DNA of 64,000 nucleotides from the NCBI RefSeq assembly GCF_004114795.1, contig NZ_CP035311.1:3956073-4020072 (forward strand), in the 5' to 3' direction. Source of the DNA: Janthinobacterium sp. 17J80-10. Lineage in GTDB: Bacteria > Pseudomonadota > Gammaproteobacteria > Burkholderiales > Burkholderiaceae_D. The position numbers and the translations under genes were made by a program. How positions within the stretch are numbered: position 1 is the first letter of the stretch; every line of letters begins with the position of its first letter. Under the pieces are notes generated by a model. That model made no database searches. It was not told where the DNA came from and worked only from the letters and a program-made list of their open reading frames with translations. This document shows positions 9,895 to 19,160 of this stretch, in pieces.

Positions 9895-10433
9895 TATTTA
9901 ATCTCCTGCAACTCTAACTTGGCTTGACGTTCGACCCATTCGCCGGACGCATCTTGGACAATTTCTTTTAACTCAACTGCAGTGTCGGTGATATTCGTGA
10001 TCATGCCGAAATTCTGGCCGACGTAATTGCCGACCTTGAGATGAAACACCGTCCTGTCTGCCTGAATGAGTGCATAGTTGATGCCAGGCTTTTGCATGGT
10101 GCCGACCATCCGCAGAGTGTCGAGCGGATAACTTTCCAAAGCTTCGCGGCGGCGCTCCATATCGGGTTTTAATATGCTGCTCGAATTGCCTTTGGCCTTG
10201 GCCAAGGCAATTGCCAGTTTGGTTGGGCTATAAGGATCCACGGTATCGCGTTGATCATAAGAAAAAGGCAGGAATTTCTTTGGCTCGGACAACTTGGGTA
10301 CGTTTACCTTGGTTTGCTGCCTTGTCTCATCCATCCATTGCCGCACTTCATCGAGGCCGCCATTGTCACACCCGCTCAACGCCGCCGCTCCCGCCAGCGC
10401 CAGGCCGATGCAATACAACCGGGTGGTCATCAT
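9894..10433 (-). CDS. pilP: PilP, type IV pilus inner-membrane lipoprotein
   Basis: Lipoprotein that links the PilN/PilO inner-membrane pair to the PilQ secretin. The 179-residue precursor carries a lipobox LSGC with the lipidated cysteine at residue 22, a flexible middle region, and the C-terminal beta domain (about 100-175) that binds PilQ (MVGTMQKPGINYALI, VGNYVGQNFGMI). The start overlaps the pilO stop as ATGA and the stop overlaps the pilQ start, so translation is tightly coupled. Confidence 0.95.
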   Translation of the reverse strand: MMTTRLYCIGLALAGAAALSGCDNGGLDEVRQWMDETRQQTKVNVPKLSEPKKFLPFSYDQRDTVDPYSPTKLAIALAKAKGNSSSILKPDMERRREALESYPLDTLRMVGTMQKPGINYALIQADRTVFHLKVGNYVGQNFGMITNITDTAVELKEIVQDASGEWVERQAKLELQEIK

Positions 10434-11089
10434 TTTTTGGCTCCCTTCTTCTTTTTACCCGCTACCGCACGCTGCGCGTCCACTTCCTCGCGATCCAGAT
10501 AACGGAAGGTTTTCGCCACTGCATCGAGACTCAGCGTTCTGTCCTTAGTCGTGGTCAGCTGCAGATTATTCAAGGTAACGATTCGTGGCAAATTAGCAAT
10601 ATCGCCTGTAAATGCGCCGACATCATGATAACTGCCAGTCACCTTAATGCTGATAGGCAGTTCTGCATAATAGTCTTTCACGATCACTTGGCCAGGTTTG
10701 AATAATTCAAATTGCAACCCGCGACCCAAGCCAGCCTGATTGATGTCCGAGAGGAGTGCGTCCATCTCAGCCTTGCTTGGCAATTGTTTTTCCAGAGTGG
10801 CGACATATTCCCCCACCTGTTCCTTTTGCCTGCGCAAGGCATCCAGATTAACTGCTTGCCTGACCTTATCCTGATAAGCAGTCCTGAGAGTAAGCTCTGC
10901 CTGCTTGCCTGCTTCCAGTTCTTCCAGTTGCGGGCTCCAATACAGATACCAACCGAGAAAAACCACAAGAGCCAGTGCACCGAATGCACACAACAAGCGT
11001 GGTGCAATTGGCCACAAGCCCGGGTGACGTCCGTTCAAGCCGCGAAATTGCGCGGATAACGACTCGCCTAAATTATTCAGATCTGCCAT
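10430..11089 (-). CDS. pilO: PilO, type IV pilus alignment subcomplex protein
   Basis: Bitopic inner-membrane protein that forms the periplasmic alignment complex with PilN and PilP. I start it at ATG 11089 (MADLNNLGES), preceded by AGGA at a good distance, giving 219 residues; the frame stays open upstream but runs into pilN. It has one transmembrane helix at about residues 33-52, a periplasmic coiled coil (about 58-110) and a ferredoxin-like C-terminal domain (LPISIKVTGSYHDVGAF). The lysine-rich end GKKKKGAKK is notable. Confidence 0.95.
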   Translation of the reverse strand: MADLNNLGESLSAQFRGLNGRHPGLWPIAPRLLCAFGALALVVFLGWYLYWSPQLEELEAGKQAELTLRTAYQDKVRQAVNLDALRRQKEQVGEYVATLEKQLPSKAEMDALLSDINQAGLGRGLQFELFKPGQVIVKDYYAELPISIKVTGSYHDVGAFTGDIANLPRIVTLNNLQLTTTKDRTLSLDAVAKTFRYLDREEVDAQRAVAGKKKKGAKK

Positions 11090-11102
11090 GGCGTCATTCC
11101 TG

Positions 11103-11735
11103 TCAAGGTGCCTTGGGCGCCGCCGGCGCCGCAGCAGTACCAGCCGCAATTGCGGCCGGCGGTTGTTGTACCTGATCGCGGGGACGCTTGATCCCGACAT
11201 TGACCGTGAAGTCAAAAACCCTCTTGGCATCCCGTCCAGTGCCAACGCCAGCGGCGCGAATTTCGATCAGGTCTGGACGCTCCAGCCATGTCGAATTGTT
11301 GCCGAGATTGCGCAGCAATTCTGATACACGCTCATTGGATTGCGCGTAACCATTCAAGGCAACCCGCTGTCCTTCTTGCTTGAAGGATTTCAGGTACACC
11401 CCTTCCGGCACCTGCTTGACCAATTCATCCATCAGATACACTGGTTGATTGCGATCGCTTTGCAAGTCTTCGACCGCCTGCTGGCGCGCCTTGAGCGCTT
11501 CGATTTCCTCGCGCAGCGTGGCAATTTCCTTGATCTGTACATCCAGCTTGGCGTTTTCTGCCTTGATGAATTCATTGCGCTCGGTTTGCGCGGAAATCTG
11601 TGCCGCGATAAACCCGCCGCCGGCCAGCACAATCAAGCCGCCAGCCAATGCCGCACTACCCAGCAAGGCAATAAATCCGGCCTTGCGTTGCTTGCGCTTT
11701 TCCTCACGATGAGGAAGCAGATTAATCTTGACCAT
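11103..11735 (-). CDS. pilN: PilN, type IV pilus inner-membrane protein
   Basis: Short-tailed inner-membrane protein whose N-terminus binds PilM and whose periplasmic domain pairs with PilO. The diagnostic N-terminal peptide INLLPHRE (residues 4-11) is the PilM docking motif. It is followed by a transmembrane helix at about 22-46, a coiled coil and a PilN-type domain (YLKSFKQEGQRVALNGYAQS). 210 residues; the last 30 are rich in proline and alanine. The start overlaps the pilM stop as TGATG. Confidence 0.96.
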   Translation of the reverse strand: MVKINLLPHREEKRKQRKAGFIALLGSAALAGGLIVLAGGGFIAAQISAQTERNEFIKAENAKLDVQIKEIATLREEIEALKARQQAVEDLQSDRNQPVYLMDELVKQVPEGVYLKSFKQEGQRVALNGYAQSNERVSELLRNLGNNSTWLERPDLIEIRAAGVGTGRDAKRVFDFTVNVGIKRPRDQVQQPPAAIAAGTAAAPAAPKAP

Positions 11736-12814
11736 CAGTCAAACCTCCGCATTGCCAGGCCGCAGGCCACGAGATAGGCGGGCGCTTCCGTGCGTAATTG
11801 TTTTTCCCGGATACTTGATGCCAGTTGCATACCCTTGAATGGGCTGACGACCGATGCTGAAATTTTCGTCCGGTCGGCGACAACATCGACCAGGCCGGGA
11901 ATCGCGGCACATCCCCCTGCCAGGAAAATCTGGTCGATCCGGGTATAAGGCGTGGAGGTGAAGAAAAATTGCACAGCGCGTGTGACTTCCATCGCGGCGC
12001 TTTCAAGGAAAGGCTCCAGCAACTCGTGCTCATAACCTTCAGGCAGATCCCCACTTTTCTTTTTCGCTTCGGCTTCGTCATGCGACAAGCCGTAGGCGCG
12101 CACAATATCTTGCGTCAATTGCCCGCCACCGAAGGGCTGCTCCCGTTCGTAGATGGTCTGACCATCCAGCAATACGGAAATATGCGTGACCTGCGTACCA
12201 ATCTGCAATAACGCGACAATCTGCCCCTGTCCCCCGCTTGGCAATTGCGCCACCAGGCGGTCGACTGCGGCGCGGGCGGCATAGGATTCGATATCCATCA
12301 CCAGCGGCTTTAAGCCGGCCGCCTCTGCGACAGCAACACGGTCTTCGACTTTTTCCTTGCGCGTTGCTGCCAGTAAAACTTCAACATCTTCCGGAGAATT
12401 TTGCGCTGGACCGCATACGTCAAAATCCAGGCTGACTTCATCCAGCGCGAAGGGAATATATTGGCTGGCTTCGGTTTCCACCTGAATTTCCAGCTCTTCT
12501 TCGATCAAGCCGCCGGGCAAAATAATCTTTTTCGTAATCACGGAAGCCGGGGGCATACCCAACGCCACGTGCTTGGCCTTGGTACCACTCTTTTTCCAGA
12601 CACGCCGAACGGCTTCAGACACCTGCTCGATGTTTTCAATATTGCCGTCCACAACGGCGCCGCGCGGCAAAGGTTCTGACGCGAAACGTTCTAACCGCAA
12701 TTCATTTTTGCCAGCTTGAGACAACTCCACGAGCTTGACGCCCGAAGTGCTGATATCAAGACCGACCAACGGCGAATTTGCTTTGCCGAATAAGGATCCA
12801 AGATCTAGAGCCAA
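11735..12814 (-). CDS. pilM: PilM, actin-like type IV pilus assembly ATPase-fold protein
   Basis: Cytoplasmic actin-like protein that binds nucleotide and the PilN tail, the innermost part of the pilus alignment complex. The 359-residue sequence shows the family's phosphate-binding loop (VGLDISTSGVKLVELS, about 17-32), AMGMPP-type core (LGMPPASVITKK) and LAGGCAAIPG near the C-terminus. It is the first gene of pilMNOPQ and is transcribed divergently from the penicillin-binding protein gene, a conserved pairing in proteobacteria. Confidence 0.97.
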   Translation of the reverse strand: MALDLGSLFGKANSPLVGLDISTSGVKLVELSQAGKNELRLERFASEPLPRGAVVDGNIENIEQVSEAVRRVWKKSGTKAKHVALGMPPASVITKKIILPGGLIEEELEIQVETEASQYIPFALDEVSLDFDVCGPAQNSPEDVEVLLAATRKEKVEDRVAVAEAAGLKPLVMDIESYAARAAVDRLVAQLPSGGQGQIVALLQIGTQVTHISVLLDGQTIYEREQPFGGGQLTQDIVRAYGLSHDEAEAKKKSGDLPEGYEHELLEPFLESAAMEVTRAVQFFFTSTPYTRIDQIFLAGGCAAIPGLVDVVADRTKISASVVSPFKGMQLASSIREKQLRTEAPAYLVACGLAMRRFD

Positions 12815-13132
12815 AGCCAGGTCTCCCCCGAAAATACGCCCGTATTGAACTGTTCGCCTAACTACCTGCCTAACAGACGAATAAAATTGCGCGTGGAAAA
12901 TCTTGTTTAAAAACCAGTGTTTAGACGACTTTTGTCAAACGTTACATTAAATCGTAGCAATAAGGTTCAGGCGATGTAAAGCAATTTCCTTACAGTAATT
13001 TACAAATCCGTTGCCAAAACCCCACGCGAGCAAGCTCCCCAGCTGGTTTTCATTGCTTTGCCGTAGAGACGTTCAGTACAGGTTTGCCGGACGTTTATAA
13101 TGAGCTGGATACTATTTCCATAGATAAAGCGC
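12815..13132. promoter_or_regulatory. Divergent control region between pilM and the PBP1a gene
   Basis: A 318-base A+T-richer gap with no gene. It should hold the promoters of both flanking units. A perfect -35-like TTGACA faces pilM at 12933-12938, but I see no good -10 at normal spacing. Facing the PBP1a gene, TATAAT lies at 13096-13101 with a weak -35 (TTCAGT at 13072-13077, 18-base spacing). Nothing else is clearly recognisable. Confidence 0.5.
13072..13101 (+). promoter_or_regulatory. Candidate sigma-70 promoter for the PBP1a gene
   Basis: A consensus -10 (TATAAT, 13096-13101) sits 31 bases before the ATG. The -35 (TTCAGT) matches only half of the consensus, so the call rests mainly on the -10 and its position. 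Confidence 0.45.
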
Positions 13133-15493
13133 ATGATGTTAGATCCTTCCACCGGAGAAACGCCTTCCCCGGTACGCAACGCCCTGCCCAAACTGCTTTT
13201 GCGTTCATTCGCCGCACTGATCGGTGTGTTTGCCGCATTATTTCTGGCCGGCGTCCTGGTCATCGTCTTTGTTCTGGCAATGGCCTATCCCAACCTGCCG
13301 GCCCTGGATACCTTGATGGATTACCGGCCGAAAATCCCTTTACGGATTTTTTCTGCCGATAACGTCCTGATTGGCGAATTCGGGGAAGAACGCCGCAATA
13401 TGGTGCGCGTCAAGGATATTCCCGAGATCATGAAAAAGGCGGTGCTGGCGATCGAAGATGACCGCTTTTATGAACATAGCGGCGTCGATTACCTCGGCAT
13501 CCTGCGCGCAGCGCTTCACAACGTCAGCGGTGGCGCCAAACAAGGCGCATCCACGATCACGCAGCAAGTGGCGCGCAATTTTTTCCTTTCGAGCGAACAA
13601 ACGGTCAAGCGGAAAGTATATGAAATGCTGCTTGCCTGGAAAATCGAGCAAAACCTGTCAAAAGACCAGATCCTCGAGATTTACATGAACCAGATTTACC
13701 TGGGTCAGCGCGCTTATGGATTTTCTTCGGCGGCACAAATCTATTTCGGCAAGAAGCTGGATAAATTGACAATTGCAGAGGCGGCCATGCTGGCCGGCTT
13801 GCCCAAAGCGCCTTCTGCCTACAATCCGGTCGCCAACCCGAAACGTGCCACGGCACGCCAGCAATACATCATTTCGCGCATGTACCAACTGGGCTACATC
13901 ACGCAAGACCAGTATGAAAAGGCACGCAATGAAGAATTGAAGGTCAAGACCGACAGCGCAGCCTTTGGCATCCATGCGGAATATGTTGCGGAAATGGCGC
14001 GTCAGATGGTGTACGAGCAATTCAAGGAAGATACCTATACACGCGGCTTGAATGTCTTTACGACCATTACCAAGACGGACCAGGATGCGGCCTACCTGGC
14101 ATTGCGGCGCGGCGTGATGGATTATGAAAAGCGCCATGGCTACCGCGGTCCGGAAGGCTTCATGGAAATCCCGAATGCGAAGGAAGAAGCGGATAACGCC
14201 ATAGAACTGGAATTGGCCGACCACCCTGACAGCGAAAACCTCGTCGCCGCGGCGGTACTGGAAGCGACGCCCAAGCAGGTCCGCGCCATGCTGGCATCCG
14301 GCGAGGAAATCGAGATTCCGGCAGCCGGCCTGGCCTTTGCGGCCAGCGGCTTCAGTGAAAAGACGCCGCCCAACAAGCGCATCCGGCGCGGCGCCATCAT
14401 TCGTGTTACCCAGGAAGGCAAGATCTGGCACGTAACGCAAATGCCGGAGGTCGAGGCAGCGTTTATCGCAGCCAATACCGAGGATGGCGGCATCCGCGCG
14501 CTGGTCGGCGGCTTCGATTTCAACCGCAACAAGTTCAACCATGTCACCCAGGCGTGGCGCCAGCCTGGCTCGTCATTCAAGCCCTTCATTTACTCGGCAG
14601 CCCTGGAAAAAGGCTTATCGCCCGGCACCACGATTAATGACGCCCCGATCAGCTTTGACGCCGGGCAGACTGGCGGCCAGGCATGGGAGCCGAAGAATTA
14701 CGATGGCAAGTACGAGGGGCCGATGTCGATGCGCCGCGGCCTGACCAAGTCGAAGAACATGGTATCGATCCGTATCCTGCACAAGGTTGGCGCGCGTTAT
14801 GGCCAGGAATTCGTTACCCGCTTCGGTTTCGATGCCGACAAGAACCCGCCCTACCTGACCCTGGCGCTTGGCGCCGGCAACGTGACGCCGCTGCAAATGG
14901 CCGGTGCCTACGCTGTGTTCGCCAATGGCGGCTACAAGGTCAATCCCTATCTGATTGCCCGGGTTACCGACAGTACCGGCCGGGTATTGTCGCAAGCGGC
15001 ACCGGATCGTGCTGGCGATGAGAGTAACCGCGTGCTTGACCAGCGCAATGCCTTCCTGATGACCAGCATGATGAAAGATGTGGTCAAATCCGGCACCGCT
15101 ACCCGCGCGCTGGTCTTGAATCGCCCTGACATTGCCGGCAAAACCGGCACCACCAATGACTCGGTCGATGCATGGTTCGCAGGCTACCAGCCCAAGGTGG
15201 TGGGGATTGCCTGGATCGGTTTCGACCAGCCAAAAAACCTTGGCAATCGGGAAACCGGTGGCGGATTGGCCTTGCCGATCTGGATCAATTACATGCAACA
15301 GGCGCTGAAGGATATTCCGGTGATGGAAAGCGTCATTCCCGATGGCGTCATCCAGGTGGGCAGTGAATATTATTACGCCGAAAATCCTCCTGGCAGCGGG
15401 GTGCGCAGCCTGGGCACGGCGGAAGCACCGGAAAAACGTGCGCCAGCCGAAGAAGGCGCCACCAAGGACGAAGTCAAGAATCAGCTATTCTGA
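13133..15493 (+). CDS. mrcA: Class A penicillin-binding protein 1a
   Basis: Bifunctional peptidoglycan synthase of the PBP1a type: a glycosyltransferase polymerises lipid II and a transpeptidase crosslinks the strands in the periplasm. The 786-residue protein has a short cytoplasmic tail, one membrane helix (about 27-50), the glycosyltransferase domain with catalytic EDDRFYEHSG (E108) and GASTITQQ, an OB-like insert, and the transpeptidase with SSFK (S480 nucleophile), SKN (540-542) and KTGT (670-673). All catalytic motifs are intact. It is divergent from pilM, as in many beta- and gammaproteobacteria where the gene is called ponA or mrcA. Confidence 0.96.
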   Translation: MMLDPSTGETPSPVRNALPKLLLRSFAALIGVFAALFLAGVLVIVFVLAMAYPNLPALDTLMDYRPKIPLRIFSADNVLIGEFGEERRNMVRVKDIPEIMKKAVLAIEDDRFYEHSGVDYLGILRAALHNVSGGAKQGASTITQQVARNFFLSSEQTVKRKVYEMLLAWKIEQNLSKDQILEIYMNQIYLGQRAYGFSSAAQIYFGKKLDKLTIAEAAMLAGLPKAPSAYNPVANPKRATARQQYIISRMYQLGYITQDQYEKARNEELKVKTDSAAFGIHAEYVAEMARQMVYEQFKEDTYTRGLNVFTTITKTDQDAAYLALRRGVMDYEKRHGYRGPEGFMEIPNAKEEADNAIELELADHPDSENLVAAAVLEATPKQVRAMLASGEEIEIPAAGLAFAASGFSEKTPPNKRIRRGAIIRVTQEGKIWHVTQMPEVEAAFIAANTEDGGIRALVGGFDFNRNKFNHVTQAWRQPGSSFKPFIYSAALEKGLSPGTTINDAPISFDAGQTGGQAWEPKNYDGKYEGPMSMRRGLTKSKNMVSIRILHKVGARYGQEFVTRFGFDADKNPPYLTLALGAGNVTPLQMAGAYAVFANGGYKVNPYLIARVTDSTGRVLSQAAPDRAGDESNRVLDQRNAFLMTSMMKDVVKSGTATRALVLNRPDIAGKTGTTNDSVDAWFAGYQPKVVGIAWIGFDQPKNLGNRETGGGLALPIWINYMQQALKDIPVMESVIPDGVIQVGSEYYYAENPPGSGVRSLGTAEAPEKRAPAEEGATKDEVKNQLF

Positions 15494-15538
15494 AGCCGGG
15501 CGGCCAGCCGGCGACTAGGCACGCGTAAGGATCAGGGT

Positions 15539-15874
15539 TCAGGCAGGGTCGAGCTGGATGACGCAGCCTGCCTGCTCGCCAACCAGTCGCCCCAGCGCGG
15601 CGAACAGTTCCTCGCTGCCGCGCGTGTCGATCCAGCGGTTGTCCACCCGCTTGTAGTGAAAGCCGCCGGAGCGTGCGGCAACCCAGATTTCCTGCATCGG
15701 CGCCTGGCTGTTGACGATGATTTTTGCACCGCTGTCGATCAGTTCGATTTCCAGCACGTTGCCGGCGCGGCTGCACTCGATATCCAGGTCTGCGCCATCG
15801 GCGGCGTTTTCCAGGGCGCGCTCGATATTGCCCAAGGTGGTTTCCGCCAGGGCCAGGAATTCTGATTCGGTCAT
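15539..15874 (-). CDS. cyaY: Frataxin-like iron-binding protein CyaY
   Basis: Small cytoplasmic frataxin homologue that binds iron and modulates iron-sulfur cluster assembly on IscS. The sequence has the acidic first helix (MTESEFLALAETTLGNIERALE, first half) and the conserved core strands IIVNSQAPMQEIWVAA and GGFHYK. ATG 15874 is chosen because GGAG stands 7 bases before it; it gives 111 residues. An upstream in-frame start would add four residues. It is divergent from lptM-lysA, a common order in this group. Confidence 0.93.
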   Translation of the reverse strand: MTESEFLALAETTLGNIERALENAADGADLDIECSRAGNVLEIELIDSGAKIIVNSQAPMQEIWVAARSGGFHYKRVDNRWIDTRGSEELFAALGRLVGEQAGCVIQLDPA

Positions 15875-15914
15875 GCTACACTCCAATGCATTTCTAGAAA
15901 CCGTGATTGTAAAC

Positions 15915-16121
15915 GTGAAGCCCCATTTTATTCTGTCGCGCCGCGCACTTGCCGGCTTGGTGGCCGTCCTGCCATTGCTGGCCGCCTGCGGGCAGCGCGG
16001 ACCGCTTTACATGCCCAGCCGGCCACCGCTTGCAACGCCAGTGCCCGCCACGGCACCCGAACCGGCGGCGGCCAAGCCAGCAGAATCAAACGCGCCGGTA
16101 TCCCCGACCACCTCGAAATAA
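15915..16121 (+). CDS. lptM: LptM (YifL-like) small lipoprotein
   Basis: Very small outer-membrane lipoprotein that in E. coli assists maturation of the LptD/LptE translocon. The signal peptide carries a twin-arginine-like SRRALAG and a lipobox LAAC with the cysteine at residue 25, followed by the family hallmark GQRGPLY and a proline- and alanine-rich tail. The start is uncertain: GTG 15915 gives 68 residues, GTG 15903 adds four, and an ATG at 15873 would overlap the cyaY start on the other strand. None has a strong ribosome-binding site. lysA follows 20 bases later. Confidence 0.85.
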   Translation: MKPHFILSRRALAGLVAVLPLLAACGQRGPLYMPSRPPLATPVPATAPEPAAAKPAESNAPVSPTTSK

Positions 16122-16141
16122 GCCAACCAACCTGTACCGCC

Positions 16142-17425
16142 ATGTCGCATTTTACTTATCGTAACGGCGTGCTTTGCGCCGAAAATCTGCCTCTGACTGA
16201 AATTGCCGAGCGTTTCGGCACGCCCACTTATGTTTATTCCAAGGCGGCGTTACTGGAAAATTATGCCGCTTATGCCGACGCCTGCAAAAAACATGGCCGC
16301 GATGAAAAGACAGCCCTGGTCTGCTATTCGGTCAAATCCAATTCCAATCTGGCCGTGCTGAACTTGCTGGCACGCCAGGGGTCCGGCTTCGACATCGTTT
16401 CCGGCGGCGAATTGCTGCGCGTGCTGGCCGCCGGCGGCGATCCGCGCAAGGTCATCTTTTCCGGCGTGGGCAAGTCGCGCGAAGAAATGCGGCTGGCGCT
16501 GTCACACGATATTCTGTGCTTTAACGTGGAATCGCTGGCGGAATTGCATCGTCTCAACGACGTCGCCGGCCAAGAGGGCAAGCAGGCGCCTGTTTCGCTG
16601 CGCGTCAATCCGAATGTCGACCCGAAGACGCATCCGTACATTTCTACCGGGCTCAAGGAAAACAAGTTCGGCGTGGCGTTTGAGGAAGCACTGGATATCT
16701 ACCGCACGGCCGCAGGCTTGCCGCATATCCGCGTAACCGGCATCGATTGTCATATCGGCTCGCAATTGCTCGACGATGCCCCCCTGCTGGAAGCGCTGGA
16801 CAAGCTGATCGAACTGATCGACACCCTGAGCGCCGAGGGCATCGCCATCCACCACCTCGACATCGGCGGCGGCATCGGCATCGTTTATGACCAGGACCAG
16901 CCAGTGGCCGTCGGCGACTATCTTGGCCGCCTGTTTGCCCGCATCGATGCGTGGCGCGCCGCGCGCCACGGCAATGCACCCATCACGGTATTGTTCGAGC
17001 CCGGCCGCTCGATTGTCGGCAATGCCGGCGTGCTGATCACGGAAGTGCAATACCTCAAGCATGGCGGCGCCAAGAATTTTGCCATCGTCGATGCTGCCAT
17101 GAATGACCTGATGCGTCCGGCCATGTATGAAGCCTGGCATGGCGTGCAGGCAGTGCGTCAGCGCGAAGGCAGCGCCAGCACTTATGACGTGGTCGGCCCG
17201 GTATGTGAATCCGGTGACTGGCTGGCACGCGCACGTGCCCTCAACATCGCGCAAGGCGACTTGCTGGCGATCCTGTCAGCAGGTGCCTACGGCATGACCA
17301 TGTCGTCCAACTACAATACCCGCGGCCGTGCGGCCGAGGTCATTGTCGATGGGGCGGAAATGCATCTCGTGCGACCGCGTGAGTTGCCGGAACAATTGTT
17401 TGCACAGGAAAAGCTGCTGGCGTAA
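16142..17425 (+). CDS. lysA: Diaminopimelate decarboxylase
   Basis: Pyridoxal-phosphate enzyme that decarboxylates meso-diaminopimelate to lysine, the last step of lysine synthesis. The 427-residue protein is a full-length fold-type III decarboxylase: the cofactor lysine is K65 in CYSVKSNSN, the phosphate-binding glycine motif is LDIGGGIGI, FEPGRSIVGNAG forms the EPGR loop, and the CESGD motif (VGPVCESGDWLA) provides the active-site cysteine from the partner subunit. It is probably cotranscribed with lptM. Confidence 0.97.
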   Translation: MSHFTYRNGVLCAENLPLTEIAERFGTPTYVYSKAALLENYAAYADACKKHGRDEKTALVCYSVKSNSNLAVLNLLARQGSGFDIVSGGELLRVLAAGGDPRKVIFSGVGKSREEMRLALSHDILCFNVESLAELHRLNDVAGQEGKQAPVSLRVNPNVDPKTHPYISTGLKENKFGVAFEEALDIYRTAAGLPHIRVTGIDCHIGSQLLDDAPLLEALDKLIELIDTLSAEGIAIHHLDIGGGIGIVYDQDQPVAVGDYLGRLFARIDAWRAARHGNAPITVLFEPGRSIVGNAGVLITEVQYLKHGGAKNFAIVDAAMNDLMRPAMYEAWHGVQAVRQREGSASTYDVVGPVCESGDWLARARALNIAQGDLLAILSAGAYGMTMSSNYNTRGRAAEVIVDGAEMHLVRPRELPEQLFAQEKLLA

Positions 17426-17442
17426 GGCGGCGATTTTCGTGA

Positions 17443-18102
17443 TCAACGCGGTGCGGCCCCAAGCGGGGCCGTCTTGCTGCGCGCAAAGCGCCAGTAGAGT
17501 CGCGCCCCGAGCAGCGCTGCAACGATGACGCCGAACAGCAAGGGCTCGGCAAAATCATTCTTGCCCGCCTTCATCCACCAGAAATGCAGGATGCCGAGCG
17601 GGGCAATCACGTAAATCAAGCGGTGCAGCCACTGCCAGCGCTTGCCCCCCAAACGCCTGACCATGGCATTGCTGCTGGTTGCCGCCAACGGGATCAGCAA
17701 GACAAACGCTGTGAAGCCCACGGCAATGAAGGGACGCTTCAGGACATCACGCCACATTTCCGCGATATCGAAAAAGTGGTCGAACCAGAGAAACGTCGTG
17801 AAATGCAGGACGGCATAAAAAAAACAGAACAAGCCCAGCATGCGGCGCAACCGGATCAGCCAGGGCCATTGCAGAATCCGGCGCAAGGGTGTCACGGCCA
17901 ACGTCAGGCACAGCATGTACAAGGTCCAGTCACCGGTACTGCGCGTAATGAATTCGATCGGGTTGGCGCTCAAGCTGTCGGCAAAGCCTAACCAAATCAG
18001 CCGTGCCAGCGGCAGCAGTGCTGCGGTAAACACGGTCAGCTTGATTGCCTGCAATTGTCTTGGCGCGGGATGAAACATCAGCACGATTCCCTCGCCATTC
18101 AA
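17443..18102 (-). CDS. msrQ: MsrQ, haem-binding membrane subunit of methionine sulfoxide reductase
   Basis: Integral membrane b-type cytochrome that passes electrons from the quinone pool or a flavin reductase to the periplasmic MsrP. The 219 residues contain about six hydrophobic segments and conserved histidines ([37 protein letters not shown]). ATG 18102 overlaps the msrP stop as ATGA, so translation is coupled; an internal ATG at 18078 is the alternative. It converges on lysA with 17 bases between. Confidence 0.94.
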   Translation of the reverse strand: MNGEGIVLMFHPAPRQLQAIKLTVFTAALLPLARLIWLGFADSLSANPIEFITRSTGDWTLYMLCLTLAVTPLRRILQWPWLIRLRRMLGLFCFFYAVLHFTTFLWFDHFFDIAEMWRDVLKRPFIAVGFTAFVLLIPLAATSSNAMVRRLGGKRWQWLHRLIYVIAPLGILHFWWMKAGKNDFAEPLLFGVIVAALLGARLYWRFARSKTAPLGAAPR

Positions 18103-19079
18103 AAGAATTTTTGCAAGTCCATGCCGGTATACAGCGAAGCCACCTCGGCATAGCCGTTGAACATCAGCGTCTTGCGCTTCCGCGCAAAAAAGCTGTCTTC
18201 GCCAATGCGGCGCTCGCTGGCTTGCGACCAGCGCGGATGGTCGACACCGGGATTGACGTTGGAATAAAAACCATATTCACTCGGGGCCGCCAGGTTCCAC
18301 GCGGTTTTCGGCTGATCGCGTGTGAAGCGGATCCGCACGATCGACTTGGCCGACTTGAAACCATACTTCCAGGGCACGACCACGCGCACGGGTGCGCCAT
18401 TTTGCTTGGGCAAGACTTCGCCGTACATGCCAAGAGTCAAAAACGTCAGCGGGTGTCGTGCCTCATCCAGGCGCAAACCTTCGACATACGGCCAGTCCAG
18501 CACCGGGCTACCGAGCCCCGGCATTTGCCGCTTGTCCGCTAAGGAAATCAATTCGATGTATTTGGCATTGCCGTTCGGCTCGACCTTCTTGATCAATTCT
18601 GCCAGCGAATAGCCAATCCAGGGGATCACCATCGACCAGCCTTCGACACAACGCAGGCGGTAGATCCGCTCTTCCAGCGGCGCCAGCTTGCGCAAGCCAT
18701 CAAGATCGAGAACTTGCGGCTTGTTGATTTCGCCTTCGATCGACACCGTCCAGGGTTGCGTTTTCAGGGTATCGGCATACTTCACCGGATCACCCTTGTC
18801 GGTGCCGAACTCGTAAAAATTGTTATAGCTGGTCGCATCCTTGTAAGCGGTCGGCTTATCGACCACCACATAGGCGGCATTGGCTTTAGCGGACAGCTTT
18901 TGCGCGGTGGCGGATTGCGCAAAAGCTTCCCGCGTCGCCATTTCCATCAGGGCGCCACCGGCGATCGTGCCGAGTGCCATCTGGTGAATGAAGTGGCGGC
19001 GCGACTCAAACACCTCACGCGGCGTGATTTCGGAAGCAAACGGCCGGTCAATACCGTTGGGATTATGCTTGATTAACAT
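18099..19079 (-). CDS. msrP: MsrP, periplasmic molybdopterin methionine sulfoxide reductase
   Basis: Periplasmic molybdenum enzyme that repairs oxidised methionines in envelope proteins, for example after hypochlorite exposure. The 326-residue precursor has a Tat signal (SRRHFIHQM, arginines 27-28, then a hydrophobic run), the sulfite-oxidase-like molybdopterin domain and the metal-ligand cysteine C144 in [10 protein letters not shown]. Its redox partner MsrQ is encoded directly downstream with overlapping codons. A sigma/anti-sigma pair lies immediately upstream on the same strand. Confidence 0.96.
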   Translation of the reverse strand: MLIKHNPNGIDRPFASEITPREVFESRRHFIHQMALGTIAGGALMEMATREAFAQSATAQKLSAKANAAYVVVDKPTAYKDATSYNNFYEFGTDKGDPVKYADTLKTQPWTVSIEGEINKPQVLDLDGLRKLAPLEERIYRLRCVEGWSMVIPWIGYSLAELIKKVEPNGNAKYIELISLADKRQMPGLGSPVLDWPYVEGLRLDEARHPLTFLTLGMYGEVLPKQNGAPVRVVVPWKYGFKSAKSIVRIRFTRDQPKTAWNLAAPSEYGFYSNVNPGVDHPRWSQASERRIGEDSFFARKRKTLMFNGYAEVASLYTGMDLQKFF

Positions 19080-19160
19080 GGACGTTCCATTCTGACTGGG
19101 CTTGAGATGCAGTTTAGTCGATCATCTTGTCCAAAACCTTACACAGCGCTTCAAGAATAA

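Noticed and set aside
15494..15538. Terminator between the PBP1a gene and cyaY
   Set aside because: A short GCCGG/CCGGC repeat is present but without any T run; I cannot support a terminator.
17455..17470. Hairpin GGCCCC/GGGGCC between lysA and msrQ as a shared terminator
   Set aside because: It lies within the msrQ coding end and no T tract follows on either strand.
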